This document shows positions 6,661 to 12,481 of a stretch of DNA of 12,481 nucleotides, piece by piece. Where the stretch lies: positions 1 to 12,481 of the forward strand of contig DRBW01000073.1 in assembly GCA_011042705.1 (NCBI GenBank). Direction: 5' to 3'. Position numbers and translations under genes: made by a program. This stretch comes from Caldifarciminota bacterium. Lineage in GTDB: Bacteria; Hydrothermota; Hydrothermia; B15-G9; DRBW01. The notes below the pieces were generated by a model. That model was given only the letters and a program-made list of their open reading frames with translations. It was not told the DNA's origin and ran no database searches. How positions within the stretch are numbered: the stretch's first letter is position 1; each line of letters starts with the position of its first letter.

Positions 6661-7245
6661 ATGGACTTTAAAAAGGCTTCGTTCAGGAATACGTTTCTCG
6701 TGGTGTTGATCGTATCGATGGTCCTGGCTTTCTTCTACAACAGCATGATTTATGGTCCCAGGAAGAAAAACCTCACCAAACTCAAGACAGAACTGAAAGA
6801 AGCACAGACAAATCTCGACGTCCTGAAAGCCAGGGCCATGAACATCGACAAGGTGAAAGCCGAACTCGACTCCCTCACGCGAATGTGGAACGTGCTCAAG
6901 AAATACCTGCCGACGGAACAGGATCTACCTGAATGGCTGAGAGAAATAGCCGACGCTGGCAGGCGCTCGGGAATAGACTTTCTTCTCTTTAAACCTCAAC
7001 AACCCATCAGCCACGAGCTCTACACGGAATATCCGGCTGAGATCAGGGTCAGGTCGGGCTATCACGAGCTCGGCACTTTCCTGAGCTTCCTCGTAAACCT
7101 GCCGCGACTGACGAAAATACGCCACCTCAGCATGAACACCTTCAAAAACCCCAAAGTGCCCGCCCAGACGATGGAGGTGAGTTTCACCGCTTCCACCTTC
7201 ATCTATATGCCAAAACCGGCTCAAGCTGAGGAGGGGAAAAAATGA
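6661..7245 (+). CDS. pilO: Type IV pilus inner-membrane protein PilO
   Basis: This 194-aa protein has the PilO layout. A short cytoplasmic N-terminus is followed by one membrane helix (residues about 11-29), a long coiled coil (about 33-82) with the typical Lys/Glu/Leu heptads, and a ferredoxin-like periplasmic domain (about 88-184). It pairs with PilN through the coiled coils and recruits PilP. Shine-Dalgarno AGGAGA (6651-6656) overlaps the stop of the lipoprotein gene, and the start codon lies 8 bp beyond that stop. The PilN half of the fusion upstream and PilP downstream confirm the assignment, since PilO sequence on its own is weakly conserved. The C-terminal tail after residue 184 is Lys/Glu/Ala-rich and probably disordered. 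Confidence 0.88.
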   Translation: MDFKKASFRNTFLVVLIVSMVLAFFYNSMIYGPRKKNLTKLKTELKEAQTNLDVLKARAMNIDKVKAELDSLTRMWNVLKKYLPTEQDLPEWLREIADAGRRSGIDFLLFKPQQPISHELYTEYPAEIRVRSGYHELGTFLSFLVNLPRLTKIRHLSMNTFKNPKVPAQTMEVSFTASTFIYMPKPAQAEEGKK

Positions 7246-7982
7246 GAAACAAGACAAAAACTGCGTTAGTATCCCTGATTCTATTTCCCCTGCTTCTTTC
7301 CGCAGAGCCCTTCCTGAACGTGAAGGAAATCAAGTTCGAACGCACCGGCGAAATAAGGGAGATCCTGATCATAGGTTCCGCCCCCATAACGAGATACAGG
7401 GATACGTTGAAACCCGAAGAAAAAATACTGACTGTCGACATCGACAGCGCGCTTTACAAAGTATCCTTCAGGAACCTGAAGATCAAAGACGAGTGCGTGG
7501 GTTCCATATCGGGAGCACAGTTTAAAGTCACTCCCGCCCCATCGGTGAGGATAAACATAAAGTTCAACACGGATGTGGAATATGCCCTGCTTCCCAAAAC
7601 CGACACCCTCGCCGTTATAGTGGAAAAAGCTAAAGAAACAATAAGGATAAGCCCCGTGCTCGGCTCTTTCTTCTTCTACAACAGCTACGGCAGAAGGGAT
7701 CCCTTTGAGCCGCTGCTCTCTCAGGAAAAGGGCGATACCCTATTGAACGTGGGCAGCGCGATGCTCGTGGGAATCATCCATCAGGGAGACACGAGCCTGG
7801 CCCTCCTCAAAGACGTGAACGGAATGGGTTTCGTCCTGCGCAAGGGGGACAGGGTGAGGGGCGGTTCAGTGCTCGATATAAGGGACAATGAAGTGGTGTT
7901 TCTTTTGAGCGATTACGGATTCAACCGAAAGGTTATCCTGAAGTTAGAAAAAGATCAATCGCTGGAAGGGAGGTCGCAATGA
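7242..7982 (+). CDS. pilP: AMIN-domain PilP, periplasmic alignment protein
   Basis: This 246-aa protein begins with a cleavable signal peptide (residues 1-21, LLLSA before EP) and has no lipobox Cys, unlike the lipoprotein PilP of gamma- and beta-proteobacteria. Residues about 24-128 have the AMIN pattern (beta-rich, with ILTVDIDSALYK and VRINIKFNTDVEYALLP). AMIN is a peptidoglycan-binding domain that normally stands at the N-terminus of PilQ. Residues about 148-236 are the PilP domain: RRDPFEPLL at 151-159, then AMLVGIIHQGDTSLALL, GFVLRKGDRV and NEVVFLLSDYGFNRKVIL, the small beta-barrel that touches secretin domain N0. It overlaps pilO by 4 bp (ATGA) and pilQ by 4 bp, indicating translational coupling. 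The adjacent PilQ has no AMIN, so the domain seems to have moved between the two proteins. The PilP call is firm; the AMIN call is good from pattern but not profile-tested. Confidence 0.87.
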   Translation: MRNKTKTALVSLILFPLLLSAEPFLNVKEIKFERTGEIREILIIGSAPITRYRDTLKPEEKILTVDIDSALYKVSFRNLKIKDECVGSISGAQFKVTPAPSVRINIKFNTDVEYALLPKTDTLAVIVEKAKETIRISPVLGSFFFYNSYGRRDPFEPLLSQEKGDTLLNVGSAMLVGIIHQGDTSLALLKDVNGMGFVLRKGDRVRGGSVLDIRDNEVVFLLSDYGFNRKVILKLEKDQSLEGRSQ

Positions 7983-9196
7983 AGGCTATGATCGTTAAGA
8001 GCTTTATTTTGATGGCCCTCATCGGTTCGGGGCTGTATGGGCAGGAAATCCAGGGAGAGCGTCTCGTCTCCATGGATTTCGAGAACGCAGACATAAGGAC
8101 AGTGCTCAGGGCATTCGCCGATATTGGCGGCGTGAACATTGTCGCCACGAAAGGCGTCCAGGGCACTGTTACCCTCAAACTGAGGAATCTCCCCTGGAAG
8201 CAGGCGCTGAAAGCAGTCCTGGAAATAAACGGCTTCTCCATGATCGAAGAGGACAACATCATAAAGGTGATGACGGCGGCGGAAATGGAGGACAGCAAAA
8301 AGGCGATGAAGCTCGAGACAAGAATCTTCAGCGTCAAGTTCGCCAAGGCAAAGAAACTGGAAAGTGTCATCTCTGGAATGCTATCGTCCCGAGGATCTAT
8401 CAAGGTGGAGCCCAGAACCAATTCACTTATTGTGACCGACATCCCCATGGTCATGTCGAGGATAGAAGATATCCTCGCGCGCATCGATAACCCCACTCCT
8501 CAGGTACTCGTCAAGGCGAAGCTCGTGGAAGTGAACTACGGAGCTCTCAGGGAACTCGGCATCGTCTGGAGAGCCGGGAACATGGAGGACGTGCGCACAT
8601 CCACCCATACGGGCGCCGAGCTCTCCGTACCACCCCCCTCTTCGAACGCCGCTTTCTACTTCGGCAAGCTCCTGTCCCAGGCTCAGCTCGATATGGTAAT
8701 CTCTACCCTCGAGGACGAGAACAAGGCAAACGTCCTTTCAGAACCAAGCATACTGGTCGCAGACAACCAGGAAGCGATGATCCTTTCGGGCAAAAAGATC
8801 CCCATAGTTACCAGAGACTTCGCAGGAAACCAGATCATCCAGTTCTTCGACGTTGCCCTCAAGCTCACAGTCACACCACACATAAGTCCCGATGGTAAGA
8901 TCGTCATGGAACTTCATCCGGTGATAAGCGACATAGCTGGCGAGGCCCCGGGAGCGGTCGGACCGGTAATCTCATCCCAGGAAGCACAGACCAAGTTGAC
9001 CGTTAACAACGGCGAGACGGTGGTGATCGGCGGAATAATCAAGACTCAATCCCAGGACATAAAGAAGGGAGTTCCCCTCCTCTCCAGCATACCGATCATC
9101 GGAAATCTGTTCAAGTACACAAAGCACGAGGTGAACAAGACGGAACTGATGATTTTCGTCACGCCTCAGATAGTGGAGACTACGGCTTCGGAGTGA
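7979..9196 (+). CDS. pilQ: Type IV pilus secretin PilQ, short form without AMIN
   Basis: This 405-aa outer-membrane secretin forms the pore through which the pilus exits. A signal peptide (residues 1-21, cut before QEIQ) leads directly into the N0/STN domain (about 29-100, with VSMDFENADIRTVLRAFADI). An N1/KH-like domain follows (about 113-173, IKVEPRTNSLIVTD), then the secretin domain (about 175-400). The latter has LVEVNYGALRELGIVW, the conserved KANVLSEPSILVADNQEA region and the closing signature VPLLSSIPIIGNLFK (365-379). At this length it resembles HofQ-like short secretins; typical PilQ is longer because it carries N-terminal AMIN domains, which here sit on PilP. It ends the operon. No long C-terminal pilotin-binding tail is seen; only about five residues follow the last beta strand. 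Confidence is high. Confidence 0.95.
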   Translation: MKAMIVKSFILMALIGSGLYGQEIQGERLVSMDFENADIRTVLRAFADIGGVNIVATKGVQGTVTLKLRNLPWKQALKAVLEINGFSMIEEDNIIKVMTAAEMEDSKKAMKLETRIFSVKFAKAKKLESVISGMLSSRGSIKVEPRTNSLIVTDIPMVMSRIEDILARIDNPTPQVLVKAKLVEVNYGALRELGIVWRAGNMEDVRTSTHTGAELSVPPPSSNAAFYFGKLLSQAQLDMVISTLEDENKANVLSEPSILVADNQEAMILSGKKIPIVTRDFAGNQIIQFFDVALKLTVTPHISPDGKIVMELHPVISDIAGEAPGAVGPVISSQEAQTKLTVNNGETVVIGGIIKTQSQDIKKGVPLLSSIPIIGNLFKYTKHEVNKTELMIFVTPQIVETTASE

Positions 9197-9252
9197 AAAA
9201 CTGATAAAAAATCTCACAGCCTTTCACTTTACGTCCTTTTGGGGACTTTGTA

Positions 9253-9281
9253 TTGACAACCCCTCTAATAATACATATTTT
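9253..9281 (+). promoter_or_regulatory. Strong sigma70-type promoter of the minor-pilin operon
   Basis: A perfect TTGACA (9253-9258), a 17-bp spacer and TATTTT (9276-9281, 4 of 6) lie 24 nt before the GTG start at 9306, exactly the spacing seen for the promoter at 2243. The octamer TTGACAAC is shared with that promoter. The predicted start site is near 9288, giving a leader of about 18 nt. Confidence 0.65.
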
Positions 9282-9299
9282 AAAGGTAAAAAGAGGGGT
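9259..9299 (+). promoter_or_regulatory. Inverted repeat able to mask the ribosome binding site of the first minor pilin gene
   Basis: ACCCCTCT (9259-9266) is perfectly complementary to AGAGGGGT (9292-9299), which contains the Shine-Dalgarno of the gene at 9306. The left arm lies in the spacer of the local promoter, so it would be present only in RNA that reads through from pilQ. In such RNA an 8-bp stem with a 25-nt loop would cover the ribosome binding site. The complementarity is directly visible; the regulatory role is inference. Confidence 0.4.
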
Positions 9300-9305
9300 G
9301 AAAAA

Positions 9306-9932
9306 GTGGAAAAAGCCGATCTCGGCTTCACTCTAATAGAGATTCTCATAATCGTGGCGCTCATAGCCATAATTGCGGGTCTGAGCTATCCGAGCTTCAG
9401 GGGGACCGTCCGGCGCGCGGCACTCAATCGCTCTCAGGACGCGGTATTTTCCGCCCTGGAATACGCCAGGATAAAGGCGATGGAAACGGGAAACGATTGG
9501 GTCGTCATCTTCTCCCCCTCCGACTCCTCCTACACCGTGTTCAGCGACAACGGAATCACTTCGCCGGGTCCCGATGGAATCCTCTTCACCGATGATGACA
9601 TAATAAGCCCCTCTTACAGGAATAACGGGACGCTCGACGGCAGCGCCGTCGGAGAGACCTCGACTCGAAGGAAATACTGGCTGGACAAGGGCATCTACTA
9701 TGGAGCCGCACCTGACGTCGACAAACTCGCCTGTTCCAATCAAAGCGGCACACCGCCATCGGACGGCATCAGCTTCGATAACAACAGGGCGAGATTTAAC
9801 CTGTGGGGCATTCTCCGGGGAAACGACGGTGCAGTATACCTAACGGAGGGCAAAAATACCAGAGCCGTCTCTGTCCGTGCGGCCACCGGGAGGATCAAGG
9901 CATGCCTCTGGAGGGGAACGATATGGCAATGA
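9306..9932 (+). CDS. fimT: GspH/FimT-like minor pilin (pseudopilin)
   Basis: A 208-aa prepilin starting with GTG at 9306; Shine-Dalgarno GAGGGG lies 7 nt upstream and an in-frame Met is absent nearby. The class III leader is short: cleavage after Gly7 in LG-FTLIEILIIVALIAIIAG leaves Phe at +1 and Glu at +5. The hydrophobic alpha1-N helix runs to about residue 26. The C-terminal part, with TRAVSVRAATGRIKACLW (185-202), has the GspH/FimT pattern of a conserved Gly-Arg near the end. Residues about 82-100 are rich in Asp and Gly (PGPDGILFTDDDI) and may form a metal-binding loop. Two cysteines, 143 and 200, could form a disulfide. As first gene of the fimT/pilV/pilW/pilX/pilY1 series it probably belongs to the tip-priming complex. 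It could equally be named fimU or gspH; the family call is firm, the symbol less so. Confidence 0.85.
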   Translation: MEKADLGFTLIEILIIVALIAIIAGLSYPSFRGTVRRAALNRSQDAVFSALEYARIKAMETGNDWVVIFSPSDSSYTVFSDNGITSPGPDGILFTDDDIISPSYRNNGTLDGSAVGETSTRRKYWLDKGIYYGAAPDVDKLACSNQSGTPPSDGISFDNNRARFNLWGILRGNDGAVYLTEGKNTRAVSVRAATGRIKACLWRGTIWQ

Positions 9933-10426
9933 ATGACAGGGGATTTTCTCTCATCGAAGTGATGGTGGCGCTCGCCATCCTGGCTATCGGTCTTCTCGGC
10001 CTTTTAAACCTCAGTTTTTACGCGATAAGGGCGAACAAACAAAACAAAGAGATAGTCTGGGGGCGGCTCCTCGCTGAACAGACGGCACAGGACCTTCAGC
10101 TCGCAGATTATGACGATGCCCTGCTTCAGGACGACGGCGACACGACCGATCTCGACGATATATCCAATCCGGATCACAGCTCGGTGCTGGTGGGAAATGA
10201 CGACGACGGCGATGGAAGGACCGATGAGGAACTGGCCGATGGCCTCGATAACGACGGAGACGGCCTGGTAGACGAGGACCTGCGGAACTACAGTATAGTC
10301 TGGAATGTGGCCGATGACGTTCCCGCAGCTCAGATGAAAACGATAAGGGTGATAACCATCTGGACGAAGAACAATTACAGGCACACTTCCAAAGTGGACC
10401 TGGTAAGGGGGCGGTACAGATGGTAA
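9923..10426 (+). CDS. pilV: PilV-like minor pilin with two calcium-type loops
   Basis: A 167-aa prepilin. The ATG at 9923 is chosen because GGAGGGG sits 6 nt upstream and gives the short leader MAMNDRG; a longer in-frame ORF reaches back into the previous gene but has no such support. Cleavage after Gly7 leaves FSLIEVMVALAILAIGLLGL, with Glu at +5, typical of PilV/GspI. It overlaps the preceding gene by 10 bp. Residues 93-101 (DDDGDGRTD) and 109-117 (DNDGDGLVD) both fit the DxDxDGxxD pattern of EF-hand-like or thrombospondin type 3 calcium loops. They lie in an acidic stretch (about 62-120) that is longer than in plain PilV proteins. The remainder (NYSIVWNVADD, IRVITIWTKN) forms a beta sheet as in other pilins. 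Predicted role: minor pilin of the tip complex, possibly stabilised by calcium. Confidence 0.85.
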   Translation: MAMNDRGFSLIEVMVALAILAIGLLGLLNLSFYAIRANKQNKEIVWGRLLAEQTAQDLQLADYDDALLQDDGDTTDLDDISNPDHSSVLVGNDDDGDGRTDEELADGLDNDGDGLVDEDLRNYSIVWNVADDVPAAQMKTIRVITIWTKNNYRHTSKVDLVRGRYRW

Positions 10427-11352
10427 GAAATGAAAGGGGAGTTTCCCTCATTGAGCTCCTGGTAGCGGTGGCAATCACTTCAGTGATCCTGATAGGTGCC
10501 CTGTACGTCTTTCTCACGCAGATGCGCCACTCCCACACCGAAAGGAGAATTGCCCAGGCCCGTTCAGAGGTTCAGGTGGGAGAGAACCTGATGAAAAGGG
10601 ACATATTGCTGGCCGGCTATGGACTCCCCAACAGCCTCAGGGCAATAGTTTCGGGAAATTCCTCCTCGTCGCCCGATTCAATCGCGCTCCTCGGCAATGC
10701 TTTTGACGCCTCCACCGGCTACGGTAAGTGGACTTTTGTGATGGAGAGGGTTCAATCTTCTCACACGGTAAAAGTGCGGAGGTGGAGCCAGGACAACGTG
10801 AGCGTGGGCGACAACCTCATATTTCTCAATGACGAGAAGACCCTGATCGACGGCCCTGCTCAGGTCACTAACCTCACGGAGACCGTGGGCCAGGACCTCG
10901 ATGGCGACGGAAGTCCTGACCCGGCATATGACCTTACTCTGAGCAACCCGGTCTCCGTGGCCAGGGGGAGCTTCGCCTATGTTCTACCCGCTGGCGGAAC
11001 GCCCGCAGTGGTCACATATACTCTGGATAGCCTCGTTCTAAAGCGAAACGGGGTGCCTTTTCTCGAGCCAGTTGAGGATTTTCAGCTGGCTTACGGGCTC
11101 GATACCGATGAGGACGGAAGGGTGGATCTCTGGGCGAACGACATAAACAGCTATAACTATCAGACGCTCAGGAAGCAGCTCAAGCTCGTGCGCTTTAATA
11201 TCCTCCTCCGAACGGGAAAATACGATCCCCGGTTCGTCTATCCCCATGACCAGATAACGATGGAGGACCGCACTGTTGACGTCGATTCCATAGGAAGGCA
11301 TTACAGAAGGGCAGTTTTGAGGGCCCTTGCCATACCGAGGAATTTAAAATGA
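10420..11352 (+). CDS. pilW: PilW-like minor pilin with calcium-type loops
   Basis: A 310-aa prepilin; the ATG at 10420 overlaps the pilV stop by 7 bp and GGGGG lies 8 nt upstream. The leader MVRNERG is cut before VSLIELLVAVAITSVILIG; +1 is Val rather than the usual Phe and +5 is Glu. The region MKRDILLAGYGLP (58-70) is the classic PilW feature after the N-terminal helix. Length agrees with PilW/GspJ-type pilins, the largest minor pilins. Two acidic loops, D159-D167 (DLDGDGSPD) and D228-D236 (DTDEDGRVD), match DxDxDGxxD, as in the PilV-like neighbour. The C-terminal part (LKLVRFNILLRTGKYD) fits the end of the pilin domain. Likely part of the tip complex with the neighbouring minor pilins and PilY1. 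Confidence 0.85.
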   Translation: MVRNERGVSLIELLVAVAITSVILIGALYVFLTQMRHSHTERRIAQARSEVQVGENLMKRDILLAGYGLPNSLRAIVSGNSSSSPDSIALLGNAFDASTGYGKWTFVMERVQSSHTVKVRRWSQDNVSVGDNLIFLNDEKTLIDGPAQVTNLTETVGQDLDGDGSPDPAYDLTLSNPVSVARGSFAYVLPAGGTPAVVTYTLDSLVLKRNGVPFLEPVEDFQLAYGLDTDEDGRVDLWANDINSYNYQTLRKQLKLVRFNILLRTGKYDPRFVYPHDQITMEDRTVDVDSIGRHYRRAVLRALAIPRNLK

Positions 11353-11810
11353 CGGCAAAAAATGACAGAGGCATAGCCCTGATCACGGTTCTTATTCTTC
11401 TAGCTGCTGCGATGCTGGTGGGAATATATGCGATCTACATGACCACCAAGGGGCTGGAGATCACTGGGGGTGTGAGAAGATACAGCAATGCACTGGAAGC
11501 TGCCCAGGCTGGAGTTGATCTGGGCGTCGCCGAGATTGAGAAGTCTTTCGTCGAGGGAGGCGACCCCTCGGATCAGGAAACGGACCTCGGATCATATCAC
11601 GTAAAAGTCGAGATAAAAAGGCTTTTTGCGGCCCACGTAACCGGAGGCGCCGTGGAGTTCGCCGCCGGTTACGAGGGCCTCGGAAAGGGCTCAGCTGGCG
11701 GCGGGACTGCGGTTTATTACAGAATAATATCCACCGCTCGAGGACCCAGATCCTCGAGGGTGCAGATAGAAGCTCTTTATAGAAAGAGCATTAACATCCA
11801 CGGAGGGTGA
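11349..11810 (+). CDS. pilX: PilX/GspK-like minor pilin
   Basis: A 153-aa protein overlapping pilW by 4 bp (ATGA). The leader MTAKNDRG is followed by IALITVLILLAAAMLVGIYA, where +5 is Thr instead of Glu. Loss of Glu5 is typical of GspK/PilX-type tip pilins, which cap the pseudopilus and do not need the charge that registers subunits below. Residues 45-63 (YSNALEAAQAGVDLGVAEI) carry the PilX_N pattern with an Ala/Gly-rich helix. The C-terminal domain is short, with a Gly-rich segment (about 108-120) before the last strands. Position directly before pilY1 matches the P. aeruginosa order. An 8-bp inverted repeat lies near the 3' end of the gene. Confidence 0.82.
   Translation: MTAKNDRGIALITVLILLAAAMLVGIYAIYMTTKGLEITGGVRRYSNALEAAQAGVDLGVAEIEKSFVEGGDPSDQETDLGSYHVKVEIKRLFAAHVTGGAVEFAAGYEGLGKGSAGGGTAVYYRIISTARGPRSSRVQIEALYRKSINIHGG
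11737..11758 (+). repeat. Perfect inverted repeat inside the 3' end of pilX
   Basis: CTCGAGGA (11737-11744) and TCCTCGAG (11751-11758) are exact complements with a 6-nt loop, ending about 50 nt before the pilX stop. RNA would form a stable hairpin. There is no T tract after it, so it is not a standard terminator. It might tune mRNA stability or pilY1 expression, or simply reflect Arg and Ser codon choice. Confidence 0.4.
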
Positions 11811-11814
11811 TAAA

Positions 11815-12481
11815 ATGAAGCGCCTTTCTTTTTGTCTTGTTTTAATCATCTCTCTGGCAACAGCAACCCTTTTCGCTCAGGATATGGCCGATTACTGTTC
11901 CGTCCCTCCTTTCGTTGGGAATCTCGTTCCACCCAACGTACTCATAATTCTGGACAATTCGGGAAGTATGTTATGGGCGGCCTACGACAACGATGACTAC
12001 CCCAGCAACATAGCATCGGGCTACGATTCAACACAGCTCTACTATGGCATCTTCGACCCGGAGAAAAGATATACCTACATCGGGACTTACAGCGACGGAT
12101 ATTTTCAGGAGGACGATTACGGAGACTGGAGCGGTAATTTCCTGAACTGGGTAACAATGATCCGATGGGACATAGCGAGAAAAGTGCTGACCGGCGGCAG
12201 GGTGGAAACAGAGGGCTCCAACATGTTCCTGGTGGCAGATCCCTATCCGAGGGACTACCAGAACAGAAAATACCATCCCGGTTCCGGGGTATCTCCTCAC
12301 CCCGAGGCGAGATACTGGGGGAGATCCGGTCCCTATCTGTATGTAGACGACGATTCCTACATGTATTCCAGCCCCATTGCGCGTTACAGGGTCAGGATAA
12401 AGATAACGGAGAGCCCTCAGGGCATCCTGCAGAGAACAGCTTCGGGTGTTCGCTATGGACTCATGTTCTTTAACAACAATC
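11815..12481 (+). CDS. pilY1: PilY1-type tip adhesin, N-terminal part (runs off window)
   Basis: The first 222 codons of a large protein, open to the right edge. The ATG at 11815 has GGAGGG 7 nt upstream and lies 4 bp after the pilX stop. Residues 1-21 are a signal peptide (LFA before QD). Residues 41-52 (NVLIILDNSGSM) begin a von Willebrand factor A domain with the MIDAS motif DNSGS (Asp47, Ser49, Ser51). FLNWVTMIRWDIARKVLTGG (109-128) is the conserved PilY1 segment that carries the MIDAS Thr. Acidic residues after the MIDAS (YDNDDY) may bind metal. PilY1 proteins are tip-located adhesins and mechanosensors that need minor pilins for display; the C-terminal beta-propeller expected for the family is outside the window. 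Together with the four minor pilins it should form the priming/tip complex. Confidence 0.92.
   Translation, partial: MKRLSFCLVLIISLATATLFAQDMADYCSVPPFVGNLVPPNVLIILDNSGSMLWAAYDNDDYPSNIASGYDSTQLYYGIFDPEKRYTYIGTYSDGYFQEDDYGDWSGNFLNWVTMIRWDIARKVLTGGRVETEGSNMFLVADPYPRDYQNRKYHPGSGVSPHPEARYWGRSGPYLYVDDDSYMYSSPIARYRVRIKITESPQGILQRTASGVRYGLMFFNNN

Noticed and set aside
9233..9246. Possible terminator after pilQ (GTCC-TTTTGG-GGAC)
   Set aside because: Only a 4-bp stem and no T tract, so not supportable as an intrinsic terminator.
9803..9922. N-terminal extension of the PilV-like protein
   Set aside because: It would give an implausible leader of over 40 residues; the ATG at 9923 has GGAGGGG at ideal spacing and a normal class III leader.
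1..12481. CRISPR arrays, tRNA or rRNA genes, insertion sequences, phage genes
   Set aside because: No spaced repeats, RNA-gene signatures, transposase motifs or terminal inverted repeats were seen; coding is dense and continuous.

Overview
This window is most of a type IV pilus (T4P) locus from an uncultured-looking Gram-negative bacterium. The evidence for a two-membrane cell is a secretin, a PilP/PilO inner-membrane set, an outer-membrane-type lipoprotein and a PilY1-type adhesin. Gene order follows the proteobacterial plan pilM-N-O-P-Q followed by fimT/pilV/pilW/pilX/pilY1. The domain architectures are unusual, however, and Arg codons AGG/AGA, Ile codon ATA and Leu codon CTC are used heavily. 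This resembles deep-branching candidate phyla (for example WOR-3/Stahlbacteria-like or other FCB-side lineages) more than a model proteobacterium. The lineage is an inference of low confidence.

Layout. Positions 1-1294 (minus strand, running off the left edge) encode a secreted papain-like cysteine peptidase. A 151-bp divergent intergenic region follows. Then, all on the plus strand, come prepilin peptidase pilD (1446-2189), with a promoter so close that its mRNA may be leaderless, and a consensus promoter at 2243-2271. That promoter heads a tightly packed operon: a cytoplasmic TPR protein, an MshEN domain fused to a DnaA-like AAA+ ATPase, a PilM-PilN fusion, a small lipoprotein, PilO, an AMIN-PilP protein and an AMIN-less PilQ secretin (2296-9196). 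A second consensus promoter (9253-9281) heads the minor-pilin operon: GspH/FimT-like, PilV-like, PilW-like and PilX-like proteins and the start of PilY1 (9306 to the right edge). The two operon promoters share the octamer TTGACAAC, a 17-bp spacer and the same 24-nt distance from -10 to start codon.

How the genes work together. PilD would cleave the class III leaders of the minor pilins, which prime pilus assembly and display PilY1 at the tip. PilMN, PilO and PilP form the alignment subcomplex linking the cytoplasm to the PilQ pore. AMIN-PilP would supply the peptidoglycan contact normally made by PilQ. The extension/retraction motors (PilB, PilT), platform protein PilC and major pilin are not in the window.

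The most novel element is the two-gene cytoplasmic module (2296-4561) at the head of the alignment operon. It is a TPR scaffold followed by a protein joining the PilB-type N-terminal domain (MshEN, a c-di-GMP-binding family) to a DnaA/Hda-like ATPase that lacks a DNA-binding domain. Together with the PilMN fusion, the move of AMIN from PilQ to PilP and the inserted lipoprotein, it suggests a rearranged T4P alignment complex.
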